Shown: positions 1-8,241 of the stretch, one piece after another | Numbering within the stretch: position 1 is the stretch's first letter | Layout of the letters: the number at the start of each line of letters is the position of its first letter | The notes under the pieces: model-generated | Told to the model about the DNA's origin: nothing | What the model saw: the letters and a program-made list of their open reading frames with translations, nothing else | The model's database searches: none | NCBI RefSeq assembly: GCF_017308975.1 | Contig: NZ_JADWPD010000044.1 | Span: forward strand, 1-64,000 | DNA from: Amycolatopsis sp. MtRt-6 | Lineage (GTDB): Bacteria > Actinomycetota > Actinomycetes > Mycobacteriales > Pseudonocardiaceae | DNA: 64,000 nt | Reading direction: 5' to 3' | Program-made: the position numbers and the translations under genes

Positions 1-983
1 GCGTTCACCGCGACCCGCGCGGCCTGGTTCGCCGCGTTCGCCGCCGCGATCGCGGCCTGCGCCGCGTCCGCGGCGCGCCCGGCCGAGTCGGCGGCCCGGC
101 CTGCGGCCTCCGCGGCCCGCCCGGCGTCGTTCTTCGCCGCCTCGGTCTCCCGGGCCGCACGCTCCGCGGCCTCCTTGGCCAGGCGGGAAGACTCGACCGC
201 GCGGACCGAAGCTTCCTTGGCCGCTTCGGTTTCGCGAGCGGCTTCCTCACCGGACTGCTTGGCCAGCGCCGCCAGCTGCGCGACGGACGTCGTCTCCTGG
301 TCACGCGCACGCGCGAGGTACTGGCCGGTCCGGAGGAACTCCCTGATGTCGTCGGCGGTGCCCGAGAGGGCGATCTGCGCCGCCTGCTGCACGTTCGGGC
401 CGCCTTCGGCCATGATCCGGCCGACGAGCACCCGGTTGTCGCGCTCGGCCGGCTCGAACTGCCCGGTGGTGAGGAACCGCCACACGTCGTCGGCGGTCCC
501 GTTCAGCGCGGCCTGCGCGGCTTCCCGGACACCGCGGCCGCCGGTGCTCATGATCTGGCCGACCCGCACCCGCATGTCCTGTTCGAGCGGGGCGCGAAAG
601 CCGTCGGCCAGGAAGGCCCGCACGTCTTCGGGGGTCCCGTTCAGCGCGGCCTGCGCCGCTTCCCGGAGCCCCCGCCCGCCGGTGGCGAGGATCTGCCCGA
701 CCCGGACGCGGTCGTCCTGCGCGCGCGCCGTGGCCTCACCGGTCCGCAGGAATTCGGCGACGTCCTCGTCCGAGCCGGTCAAGGCGATCTCCGCCGCCCT
801 GACCACGCCCGGTGTGCCGGTCTGCACGATCGCCAGCACCCGCGCCCGGTCGGCCGCCCCGCCGGCCGGGGTGTCGGCGCCGGCGACCGGCCCGGCACCC
901 GCCGTTCCCGCCACCAACGTGCCGACCATGGCCAGCACCACCAGGGCGCGCCGCACCGGCACGCCGCCAAGTCTGGTTCCCAC
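1..983 (-). CDS. ALF-repeat secreted protein, C-terminus cut by window edge
   Basis: The frame read leftwards from a GTG at 983 stays open to the window edge, so the C-terminus is missing. A GGGGGG stretch about 10 bases upstream serves as ribosome binding site. An N-terminal hydrophobic segment (about residues 9-35) looks like a signal peptide. Four roughly 24-residue helical repeats follow, with the pattern AAQAALNGTxxDVxxFLxxG; this matches the actinobacterial ALF short repeats of unknown function. The rest is an Ala/Glu/Lys-rich, probably coiled-coil stretch. The role is unknown; ALF proteins of actinomycetes are usually exported. The family assignment is confident, the function is not. 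Confidence 0.8.
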   Translation of the reverse strand, partial: MGTRLGGVPVRRALVVLAMVGTLVAGTAGAGPVAGADTPAGGAADRARVLAIVQTGTPGVVRAAEIALTGSDEDVAEFLRTGEATARAQDDRVRVGQILATGGRGLREAAQAALNGTPEDVRAFLADGFRAPLEQDMRVRVGQIMSTGGRGVREAAQAALNGTADDVWRFLTTGQFEPAERDNRVLVGRIMAEGGPNVQQAAQIALSGTADDIREFLRTGQYLARARDQETTSVAQLAALAKQSGEEAARETEAAKEASVRAVESSRLAKEAAERAARETEAAKNDAGRAAEAAGRAADSAGRAADAAQAAIAAANAANQAARVAVN

Positions 984-1313
984 CCTGCTCGATCCCCCCT
1001 GGACGAAATTCGATGATCAGACAGCGGCGACCATAACCACCCGACAATGCGCGGCACCAGGCGGCATCGATTCCGCGATCTGTCAATCCTCCGTTCGTCG
1101 GACCACTCGATCAATCGCGCCGGATTGCATTGCGACAAAACGTTAGCCGCCAACGCTAAATTGTGATCAAAGTCATAGTTATGTGAATTTTACCATCCAG
1201 GAATTTTTCCGACACCTGTCCTGCCTAGCGTTTCGCCAAGGGGGGCGGTCTGTCGTGCCACGCATCTGCCTGGGCACCGTTTCCCGATTCTCGACACGGA
1301 GGAACGGTTCATC
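984..1313. other. Divergent intergenic region with AT-rich patch
   Basis: No gene is seen in these 330 bases between the divergent ALF-repeat gene and the small secreted protein gene. The part from about 1130 to 1215 is clearly AT-richer than its surroundings and probably holds both promoters. It contains a short inverted repeat, TTAGC-N7-GCTAA (about 1143-1160), and a CRP-like site listed separately. Confidence 0.6.
1162..1177. promoter_or_regulatory. Candidate CRP/GlxR-type site
   Basis: TGTGA-N6-TCATA differs by one base from the TGTGA-N6-TCACA consensus used by actinobacterial CRP/GlxR proteins. It lies in the AT-rich patch upstream of the secreted protein gene at 1314. Only the sequence match supports it. 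Confidence 0.3.
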
Positions 1314-1814
1314 GTGCATTCTGCTCCCACCCGTCTTGCCGCCTTCGGCGCCGGCCTGCTCGGGCTTGCCGCGCTGGCCACCACGGTGATCGCCGCCCCG
1401 GCGGGTGCCACCGGCGCCACCACCGCGGACGACACCCCGCCGCCGATCGTCGAGACCTACGACTACCCCGGCGCGGACCGCATTCTCGCCGAGCGGAACA
1501 TCACTCTCCTCAAGGGCGACGGGCACGTCCTGCTGGTGGACTGCGCGAGCGGCGGCGACCTCATCATCGTGCAGAGCTACAAGATCAAGGGCGGGGACGC
1601 CTGTTTCCGCGTCACCGGCACGCCCGGTTTCGTGACCATGCAGATCCCCGAGACCTACTTCATCAAGGGTGACAGTCACACCGCGAAAGCCACATTGACG
1701 GCGAAGAGCACGACGGAAACGGTCACCATCCAGCCGGGCCAGTGGACCCCGGTCGGCGAATCGATGCCGAACCACGACCCGGCCGCACTTCTCGAAATCC
1801 GAGTGACGGCGTAA
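1314..1814 (+). CDS. Small secreted protein of unknown function
   Basis: This 166-residue protein starts at GTG 1314, ten bases after an ACGGAGGA ribosome binding site. Residues 1-32 form an Ala/Leu-rich signal peptide, so the product is probably exported. The mature part has two cysteines (in VDCASGG and DACFRV) that could form one disulfide, and beta-strand-like alternation through to the end (IIVQSYKIKG, FVTMQIPETYF). No family was recognised. It is followed after 41 bases by a secreted trypsin-fold protein on the same strand, suggesting co-expression of exported products. Confidence 0.75.
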   Translation: MHSAPTRLAAFGAGLLGLAALATTVIAAPAGATGATTADDTPPPIVETYDYPGADRILAERNITLLKGDGHVLLVDCASGGDLIIVQSYKIKGGDACFRVTGTPGFVTMQIPETYFIKGDSHTAKATLTAKSTTETVTIQPGQWTPVGESMPNHDPAALLEIRVTA

Positions 1815-1855
1815 CCGGCGTATCCGCCGATCCCGCGAGAGAGAACCGAGCCTTC

Positions 1856-3856
1856 ATGTCTGTTTCCCGCACCGCCACCGTCGTGGCCCTGCTCGCCGGC
1901 GGCCTGCTGGCCGCGGTGCCCGCCGAAGCCGTTTCCGGCGGCACCGCCGCCGCCCCGGGTGCCTACCCGTTCGCCGCCAAGCTCACCGCCGACGGGCGGG
2001 CCTGCGGCGGCGCGCTCGTCGCGCCCGACCTGATCCTCACCGCCGCCAGCTGCTTCCCCGAGAACCCGCAGGGCGGCGTGCCCGCCAAGGCGACCACCGC
2101 GACCGTCGGGCGGACCAGCCTCAGCGGCACCGGCGGCCACGTCGCGGGAGTCACGAACGTCGTCGTCCGCGCCGACCGGGACGTCGCGCTGGCCCGGCTC
2201 GCCCAGCCGGCCACCGGCATCGCTCCCCTGCGGCTCAGCACCACCCCGGTCAACTTCCCCAGCGGCGACGAGACGCTCAGCCTGGCCGGCTACGGCCGCA
2301 CCGAGAGCGAATGGGTGCCCGACAAGCTGCACGTCGGCACGTTCAAGTCGCCGTCGGCCACGGCGACGACCCTGGCGCTCACCGGCACGAACGGCACCGA
2401 CGCCTGCCGCGGGGACGCCGGCGCGCCGATCTTCCGCGACGCCGGCGGCCGCACCGACGTCGTCGGGGTGACCAGCTCGTCGTGGCAGCACGGCTGCTTC
2501 GGGGAGACCACGACCCGGCAGGGCACCACCGCCGCCCGCGTCGACGACATCGCCGGCTGGATCCGCCAGCAGGCGCTGGCGCCGTCGGCCAAGGCCGTCG
2601 GGCACGCGATCACCCTGACCTGGCACGCGGTGAGCGACCGCACCGCCTACCGCGTCTACGGCTCGGCCACCCCGGACGTCCCGGTCGACAGCGCGCACCT
2701 GCTGGGCAGCGTCGACGGCACGTCGTACACGCACACCGGGCTGCCCGCCAAGCAGACGCGGTACTACCGCGTCGTCGTCGTGACGGCCGACGGCTGGACG
2801 AGCACGCCGACCGACGTCGTCTCCGCGACCACGCCGGTCTCGACGGGCAACGACTTCACGGGCGACGGCAAGGACGACGCGGGCGCGGCCTACGACCTGA
2901 AGAACGCCCGCACCGGCATGTACGTCTGGCCGACGACCGCGACCGGTGTGGGCGCCCCGCAGCTGAAGTGGAGCGCCGACGGCTGGGAGGCCGCCAGGGC
3001 CCGCTGGGTCACGGGCGACTTCACCGGCGACGGCCGCACCGACATCGCCGCGTTCTACGACTACCTCGACGGCGGTTCGAACCTCTTCCTCTGGTACGCC
3101 AACGCTTCCGGCGGCTTCGACCACCAGGGCATCAAGTGGAGCGGCGCCTTCCGGCCGCTGAACGCGCGCTTCACCGCGGGCGACTTCGACGGCGACGGCC
3201 GCACGGACATCGCGGCCGCCTACGACAACGGCAACGCCGACCTGAGCATGCTGACCTGGCACGCGACGGCGACCGGGTTCGACGCGCCGGTCACGCGGTG
3301 GCGCACCGGGCCGGGCCAGTGGAACCTGGCCCAGTCCAGCTGGCGGGGCGGCGACTTCAACGGCGACGGCCGGGCCGACCTGGCCGCGTTCTACGACTAC
3401 CTGGACAACACGGCAAACCTGTTCCTCTTCTACGGCAACGCCTCCGGCGGGCTGGACTCGCAGGGTGTCAAGTGGAACGGCGGCATCCCGTCCGGCGGCG
3501 CGAAGTTCGTCTCCGGTGACTTCGACGGCGACGGGCGCGCCGACCTCGGCGCCGCGGTCGACCTCGGCGGCGCGAACCTGACGTTCCGCACCTGGCGCGG
3601 CACCGCCACCGGCGTCGACGCGCCGGTCACGCAGTGGACGAGCGGGCCGGGCCAGTGGCACCTCGGCCAGTCGCAGTGGACCGCGGGCGACTTCGACGGG
3701 GACGGCCGGACGGACCTGATCGCCACCTACGACTACGGCGGCTCGAACACGAACCTGTTCCGTTTCCGCGCGAACGCCACCGGTGGGTTCGACCACGAGG
3801 GCGCCAAGTGGAGCAGCAACGGCACGTTCAACGCCGCCCAGTCGACCCTGCTCTGA
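1856..3856 (+). CDS. Secreted S1 (trypsin-fold) pseudoprotease with FN3-like and FG-GAP repeats
   Basis: The 666-residue product starts at ATG 1856, directly before a signal peptide (residues 1-25). Residues 26-240 have the trypsin fold, but the catalytic His is Ser65 (LTAASC instead of LTAAHC) and the catalytic Ser is Ala188 (GDAGAP instead of GDSGGP); Asp109 remains. The domain should therefore be unable to hydrolyse peptides by the normal mechanism and may act as a binding module. Residues about 245-335 resemble a fibronectin type III domain. From 340 on there are about six FG-GAP/VCBS repeats with calcium-loop motifs such as DFDGDGRTD, the sort that form beta-propellers. Homologues with the same substitutions may be called proteases by automatic annotation; that name would be misleading here. 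Confidence 0.85.
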   Translation: MSVSRTATVVALLAGGLLAAVPAEAVSGGTAAAPGAYPFAAKLTADGRACGGALVAPDLILTAASCFPENPQGGVPAKATTATVGRTSLSGTGGHVAGVTNVVVRADRDVALARLAQPATGIAPLRLSTTPVNFPSGDETLSLAGYGRTESEWVPDKLHVGTFKSPSATATTLALTGTNGTDACRGDAGAPIFRDAGGRTDVVGVTSSSWQHGCFGETTTRQGTTAARVDDIAGWIRQQALAPSAKAVGHAITLTWHAVSDRTAYRVYGSATPDVPVDSAHLLGSVDGTSYTHTGLPAKQTRYYRVVVVTADGWTSTPTDVVSATTPVSTGNDFTGDGKDDAGAAYDLKNARTGMYVWPTTATGVGAPQLKWSADGWEAARARWVTGDFTGDGRTDIAAFYDYLDGGSNLFLWYANASGGFDHQGIKWSGAFRPLNARFTAGDFDGDGRTDIAAAYDNGNADLSMLTWHATATGFDAPVTRWRTGPGQWNLAQSSWRGGDFNGDGRADLAAFYDYLDNTANLFLFYGNASGGLDSQGVKWNGGIPSGGAKFVSGDFDGDGRADLGAAVDLGGANLTFRTWRGTATGVDAPVTQWTSGPGQWHLGQSQWTAGDFDGDGRTDLIATYDYGGSNTNLFRFRANATGGFDHEGAKWSSNGTFNAAQSTLL

Positions 3857-3862
3857 CCCCCT

Positions 3863-3897
3863 GCGGTGGCGGCGTCCACCCGGACGCCCGCCACCGC
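3863..3897 (+). terminator. Hairpin terminator after the FG-GAP protein gene
   Basis: A GC-rich stem (GCGGTGGCGG paired with CCGCCACCGC, plus an inner CGTCC/GGACG) begins 7 bases after the stop codon at 3856. There is no T-run, as is common in actinobacteria. Confidence 0.7.
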
Positions 3898-3918
3898 GGG
3901 CCACCCAAGGGGAAATCC

Positions 3919-5460
3919 ATGCGCAAACTGAGTTCCGCCGCCCTGTCCGTCACCCTGCTCGCCGGCGGCCTGCTGACCGCGACCCCCGCCGAGGCCCTGT
4001 CCGGCGGCACCGCGGTGCCCGTCGGCACCCACCCGTTCATCGCCCGGATCGCCACGCCGGCCAAGGCCTGCTCGGGCGCCCTGGTCGACCCGTCCTGGAT
4101 CCTCACCTCGGCGTCCTGCCTGACGGCGGCGGACTCCGGCGCCCCGACCGAGGCCGCGACCGTCACGGTCGGCGACGTCGACCTGAGCACCGGCGCCGGC
4201 TTCACGACGAAGCTGACCAAGGTCGTGCGCCGCACCGACCGCGACGTCGTCCTGGCGAAGCTGGAGAAGCCGGCGACCGGCGTCCAGCCGATCGCCCTCG
4301 CCGCCACCGCGCCGCAGGCCGGGGAAACCCTGCAGGTGGCCGGGTTCGGCCGGACCGCCACCGAGTGGGTGCCCGCGCGGCCGCGCGTAGCGCCGTTCAC
4401 CGTCTCGGGCGTCACCGGCGCCACCGTGTCGGTCTCCTCGGCCGACGGCACCGACGCCTGCAAGGGCGACGCGGGCGGCCCCGCGTTCCGCCTCACCGGC
4501 GGCACCGCGCAGCTGGTGGCCCTGACCAGCACGTCGTGGCAGCACGGCTGCCTCGACGTCACCGAAACCCGGTCCGGCGGCACCGAAACCCGCGTCGACG
4601 ACCTCGCCGGCTGGATCCGCGACTACACCGTGCCGACCCCGGTTTCGTGCCCGGCCGGGGCCGCGGTCTGGACCGCCCGCGCCGACGGTTCCCTGTGGCG
4701 CTACGTCCACCTCGACCCCGCCGGCGGCGCGGTCAGCTGGTCGCAGCCGAGCAGCGCGATCGGCTCCGGCTGGGACGGCCGGACCCTGGCCGGCAAGGGC
4801 GGCGTCATCTGGGACATCCACCGCAACCACGGCTCGGGCGACCCGTACCCGAGCGGCAGCCTGAAGCGCTGGGTGTACTCGACGAGCAGCGGCTGGAGCG
4901 GCGGCGGCCAGGTCGGCATCGGCTGGGGCCGGTACCTCACGGCCGAGTACCGGAACCGGATCACCGTCGACGAGAAGAACCGCATCTTCATGATCGACGA
5001 CCAGGGTCAGCTGAAGTACTACCTCTGGAACGACGCGACGGGCACGTGGGTCAACGGCGCCGGTGACGTCCTCGACACCGGCTGGTCCCGCTTCGACTCG
5101 ATCACCGCGGCCGGCGACGGCGTGCTGTACGCCCGCAAGCCGGACGGCGAGATGTTCCGCTTCAAGTACGACTTCACGGCCAAGGCGTGGGCCGGCCCGG
5201 GCAAGGCGGTCGGCGTCGGCTGGCAGATGTTCAGCGAGGTCTTCTCGCCGGGCGGCGACATCCTGTACGGCCGCGGCAGCACCGGCACCAGCCCGTTCGA
5301 CGGGCAGACCGGCCCGGTGCTGCGCTGGTACCGCTACACCGCCAACACCGAGACGTGGGCACCGTCGGGCCCGGATCACATGGGCGTCACGATCGGCTCG
5401 GGCTGGAACACCGAGATCCACGTGACCGCCGCGCCGGACTCCTGCCGCCTCGGCAGCTGA
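3919..5460 (+). CDS. Secreted S1 (trypsin-fold) pseudoprotease with tachylectin-like propeller
   Basis: The 513-residue product starts at ATG 3919 after an AAGGGGA ribosome binding site. Residues 1-26 are a signal peptide, closely similar to that of the upstream gene. The trypsin-fold domain (27-240) again has Ser66 for the catalytic His (LTSASC) and Ala185 for the catalytic Ser (GDAGGP), with Asp109 kept. Residues about 250-510 contain repeated W/G-rich blades (ARADGSLWRY, IGSGW, DTGWSRF, ARKPDGEMFRF) typical of tachylectin-2-like beta-propellers, which in the type protein bind N-acetylated sugars. The pair with the preceding gene looks like a duplication with exchange of the C-terminal binding domain. 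Glycan binding is inferred. Confidence 0.85.
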   Translation: MRKLSSAALSVTLLAGGLLTATPAEALSGGTAVPVGTHPFIARIATPAKACSGALVDPSWILTSASCLTAADSGAPTEAATVTVGDVDLSTGAGFTTKLTKVVRRTDRDVVLAKLEKPATGVQPIALAATAPQAGETLQVAGFGRTATEWVPARPRVAPFTVSGVTGATVSVSSADGTDACKGDAGGPAFRLTGGTAQLVALTSTSWQHGCLDVTETRSGGTETRVDDLAGWIRDYTVPTPVSCPAGAAVWTARADGSLWRYVHLDPAGGAVSWSQPSSAIGSGWDGRTLAGKGGVIWDIHRNHGSGDPYPSGSLKRWVYSTSSGWSGGGQVGIGWGRYLTAEYRNRITVDEKNRIFMIDDQGQLKYYLWNDATGTWVNGAGDVLDTGWSRFDSITAAGDGVLYARKPDGEMFRFKYDFTAKAWAGPGKAVGVGWQMFSEVFSPGGDILYGRGSTGTSPFDGQTGPVLRWYRYTANTETWAPSGPDHMGVTIGSGWNTEIHVTAAPDSCRLGS

Positions 5461-5464
5461 CCCG

Positions 5465-5496
5465 CTCTCCCCCGGGGCCACGGCCCCGGGGGAGAG
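5465..5496 (+). terminator. Strong hairpin terminator
   Basis: A perfect 15-bp inverted repeat (CTCTCCCCCGGGGCC and its complement, loop AC) starts 5 bases after the stop codon at 5460. Confidence 0.85.
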
Positions 5497-5600
5497 TTAC
5501 CGACTTCGGTAGGTTCCGAAAATCCTTCACGGCTTCTACGTTGATCGAACTGTCCCGTTCGGGACGGATATCCGGATTACGTGGGCCGAAGGGCATTTTC

Positions 5601-6305
5601 ATGCGAATGTCGAGGGCTGTGGGCGCGATCGGAGCGGTCGCCGCGGCGCTGAGCCTGGTCTCAGCGGGGGTGGCGAACGCCCAGCAGGACATCATCGGCG
5701 GGAGCACGGTCTCCTCCGCGCCGTGGGGCGCCCAGATCTACTGGGACAACGCCACCACGTACGGCGGTTTCCAGTGCTCGGGGACGATCATCGCCCCGCA
5801 GTGGGTGCTCACCGCCCGGCACTGCCTGAACTCGCCGGGCATGAACGTCAAGATCGGCAACGTGGCGCTCCAGCAGGGCACGAGCGCCGACGTCGACCAG
5901 CAGAAGGCGGCGCCGACCGGCGACATCGCGCTGCTGCACCTGACGACGGCGGTGAACACGACGTACATGAAGCTCGGCACGGGCAACCCGCCGGCCGGGG
6001 CGACCAACCAGATCTACGGCTGGGGCCGCACGCAGGGCACCAGCCCGCCGTCGAGCACCCTCAAGACCGCCAACGTGCGCGTGACGGGCCTGAGCACGGA
6101 CGCCTACGACGGCACGGCGATCGCCAGCCAGGGCGTCAACGGCTCGGCCTGGCACGGCGACTCGGGCGGCCCGCAGCTGTACAACGGCGTCCAGGTCGGG
6201 GTGTGCTCAACCGGCAGCAACTCCGGTTCGAACACGCAAGGCACGCAGAACTACGCGAGCATCGCGTCGAGCCGCACGTGGATCCGCAACACCGCCGGCG
6301 TCTGA
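5601..6305 (+). CDS. Secreted trypsin-like serine protease (S1), intact triad
   Basis: The 234-residue preproprotein starts at ATG 5601 with GAAGGG upstream. The signal peptide is residues 1-27 (ending ANA), followed directly by QQDIIGGS, so the mature N-terminus may be exposed by removal of a very short propeptide, as in trypsin zymogens. All three catalytic residues are present: His74 (LTARHC), Asp108 (GDIALLHL) and Ser188 (GDSGGP). There is no C-terminal accessory domain. The promoter region 5497-5600 is separated from the upstream pseudoprotease by a strong terminator, so it is probably its own transcription unit. Substrate is unknown; secretion and proteolysis are expected. Confidence 0.9.
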   Translation: MRMSRAVGAIGAVAAALSLVSAGVANAQQDIIGGSTVSSAPWGAQIYWDNATTYGGFQCSGTIIAPQWVLTARHCLNSPGMNVKIGNVALQQGTSADVDQQKAAPTGDIALLHLTTAVNTTYMKLGTGNPPAGATNQIYGWGRTQGTSPPSSTLKTANVRVTGLSTDAYDGTAIASQGVNGSAWHGDSGGPQLYNGVQVGVCSTGSNSGSNTQGTQNYASIASSRTWIRNTAGV

Positions 6306-6314
6306 CGAGGCCGG

Positions 6315-6346
6315 ATGCCGCGAGCCGGGCGCCCGGCTCGCGGCAT
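6315..6346 (+). terminator. Perfect 16-bp inverted repeat terminator
   Basis: The 32-bp palindrome (arms ATGCCGCGAGCCGGGC and its complement) starts 10 bases after the protease stop codon and ends 9 bases before the next start codon, so it separates the two genes. Confidence 0.75.
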
Positions 6347-6355
6347 ACTCGGTGC

Positions 6356-6799
6356 ATGAGGTTCCGCACCCAGGTCCTGCTCGGCGGCAAGACCGCGACC
6401 GGCTTGCCGGTGCCCGCCGACGTGGTCGAGGCGCTCGGCGCCGGCAAGAAGCCCGCGGTCACGGTGACACTCGGCGGCCACACCTACCGCACCACGGTCG
6501 CGAGCCGCGGCGGGCAGTTCCTCGTGCCGCTCAGCGCGGAGAACCGCGGGCAGGCCGGGGTGGCCGCCGGCGACGACGTCGAGGTCGAGATCGCGCTCGA
6601 CACGGCACCCCGCGTGCTCGAGATCCCGGCCGACCTGGCGGAGGCGCTCGCCGCCGACGAGACCGCGCGCACCCGGTTCGAAAGCCTTTCCTACAGCGCG
6701 AAACAGCGGTTCGTGCTGCCGATCGGCCAGGCGAAGACCGCCGAGACCCGGCACCGCCGTGTCGCCAAGGTGATCACGGACCTGCGGGCCGGCAAGTAG
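6356..6799 (+). CDS. DUF1905/YdeI-type small protein
   Basis: The 147-residue cytoplasmic protein begins at ATG 6356. The N-terminal half (residues 1-85, starting FRTQVLLGGKTATGLPVP) matches the DUF1905 beta-barrel. The C-terminal half (about 90-145, with FESLSYSAKQRFVLPI and a run of basic residues) matches the YdeI/OmpD-associated helical domain, in which the Lys/Arg cluster is conserved. No ribosome binding site is visible; CATACT lies 6 bases upstream, so the mRNA may be leaderless. The biochemical role is unknown. Its stop codon abuts the stop codon of the convergent AMP-ligase gene. Confidence 0.8.
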   Translation: MRFRTQVLLGGKTATGLPVPADVVEALGAGKKPAVTVTLGGHTYRTTVASRGGQFLVPLSAENRGQAGVAAGDDVEVEIALDTAPRVLEIPADLAEALAADETARTRFESLSYSAKQRFVLPIGQAKTAETRHRRVAKVITDLRAGK

Positions 6800-8209
6800 T
6801 CAGTCCATTATGGACGCTCGCAGCGCCGCCTTGTCCGGTTTCCCCGACGGCGCCACCGGAACCGCGGCCACGAAGCTGAACCGCGCCGGCACCGCGGCCT
6901 CCCCCAGCTCCGCCGCCACCGCCTTGCGCACCTCCCCCAGATCCGGCGCACGACCCGGCGCCGGCACGAGGAACGCGTGCGCCGCCTCCCCGGTCCGCTC
7001 GTCGGGCACCGCCACCACGTACGCCTGGTCGACGTCCGGGCAGGCCGCGATCGCCCGCTCGATCGGGCCGGTGTAGTGGATGATCGCGTTCACGATCACC
7101 ACGTCGCGGGCCCGGCCGGACAGGTGCAGGTAACCCGCCCGGTCGAGCTGTCCCAGGTCCTGTGTGCGCACCCAGCCGTCGCGCAGTACCTCGGCCGAAG
7201 CCGCGGGATCACGCCAGTACTCCGCGAACGCCGAGGGCGTGCGCACCCACACCTCGCCGTCCCGCACCGAGATTTCCACCGTGTCGCACGGCTTCCCGAC
7301 CGAGCCGAGCCCTTCGTCGGCGCGGCAGATCGTCAGCATCCCCGTCTCGGTCTGGCCGTACGCGTGGTGCATCGCCGGCCCGATCCGCTCGGCCGCCTCG
7401 GCGAGCTTGTGCGGCGGCACCGGCGAGCCGGCCACGATCAACCGCCGCAGCGCGCCCAGGTCGACGTCTTCGGAGCGCAGGACGTCCAGGATTCCGTTCA
7501 ACCGCGGCACCGTCGTCAGCGCCGCCGTGATGCCCAGCCGGGGCAGCACGCCCGGGAAGTCCGGCGGTGCCGGCGGGATCACCGCCGTGCCGCCCGCGAA
7601 CAGGCACACCCCCAGCTGCTCGACCATCACCGCGCTGGCGAGGGACCCGAACAGCAGGTACCGCCCGAACCCCGCGCCCAGCCGCTCGTGCGCGGAGCCC
7701 GGCACCGGCGGCCGCCACACGCGGCCTTCGGTCAGCGCGCGGTAGCTATAGGCCACGCCCTTGGGAACACCGGTGCTGCCGCTGGTGAACACGACCGTCG
7801 CGATGTCGTCGAGCTGCCCCTGCGGCACCGGCTCGGCGTAGGCGGTCAGCAGACTCTCCACCCGCGACACCGGGACGTCGGCGGTCACCGGCACCGTGCC
7901 GTCGGCGACCACGGCCGCGACGTCGCCGAGGATGTGCCGCAGCTGGGCCTCCGGCAGGCCGGCCCGCACCGCGACCGCGCGGGCACCGAGCACGTGCACC
8001 GCGACGAGCGCGGCGAACCCCTCCGGGGTGACGCCGGTGGCCAGCCCGACCCCCACGCCCGGGCCGGCCCCGGCCGCCCGCAGGCCCGCGGCGAACCGGC
8101 CGATCAGCTCCCGCAGCTCGCCGCGGGTGGTCACCCGCGCGCCGTGTTCGAACGCGGGGACCTCGGGAGCGCGCGCCAGCTCGTCCAGCAGTGCCTGCGG
8201 GTGGACCAT
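6800..8209 (-). CDS. AMP-dependent acyl-CoA synthetase/ligase
   Basis: This 469-residue member of the ANL (acyl-CoA synthetase, NRPS adenylation, luciferase) superfamily starts at ATG 8209. The ATP-binding loop is FTSGSTGVPKG (about residues 155-165), the A5 motif is YGQTETG, a GWVRTQDLG A7-type motif follows, and the C-terminal catalytic lysine lies in PSGKPDKAAL. The enzyme would adenylate a carboxylic acid and transfer it to CoA or a carrier protein; substrate cannot be read from sequence. At about 470 residues it is shorter than fatty-acid ligases. It lies 32 bases downstream of a membrane protein gene on the same strand and is probably co-transcribed with it. Confidence 0.85.
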   Translation of the reverse strand: MVHPQALLDELARAPEVPAFEHGARVTTRGELRELIGRFAAGLRAAGAGPGVGVGLATGVTPEGFAALVAVHVLGARAVAVRAGLPEAQLRHILGDVAAVVADGTVPVTADVPVSRVESLLTAYAEPVPQGQLDDIATVVFTSGSTGVPKGVAYSYRALTEGRVWRPPVPGSAHERLGAGFGRYLLFGSLASAVMVEQLGVCLFAGGTAVIPPAPPDFPGVLPRLGITAALTTVPRLNGILDVLRSEDVDLGALRRLIVAGSPVPPHKLAEAAERIGPAMHHAYGQTETGMLTICRADEGLGSVGKPCDTVEISVRDGEVWVRTPSAFAEYWRDPAASAEVLRDGWVRTQDLGQLDRAGYLHLSGRARDVVIVNAIIHYTGPIERAIAACPDVDQAYVVAVPDERTGEAAHAFLVPAPGRAPDLGEVRKAVAAELGEAAVPARFSFVAAVPVAPSGKPDKAALRASIMD

Positions 8210-8241
8210 CTCGACCGCCTTTCGCCCGGGAGGATCCCGGT

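Noticed and set aside
1676..3904. Very long open frame antisense to the FG-GAP protein gene
   Set aside because: Arg/Gly/Ala-rich translation without domains; opposite strand has signal peptide, domains and ribosome binding site. Typical high-GC shadow. The same applies to long antisense frames at 10512-13379, 24877-27213, 27594-30068 and 60344-61936.
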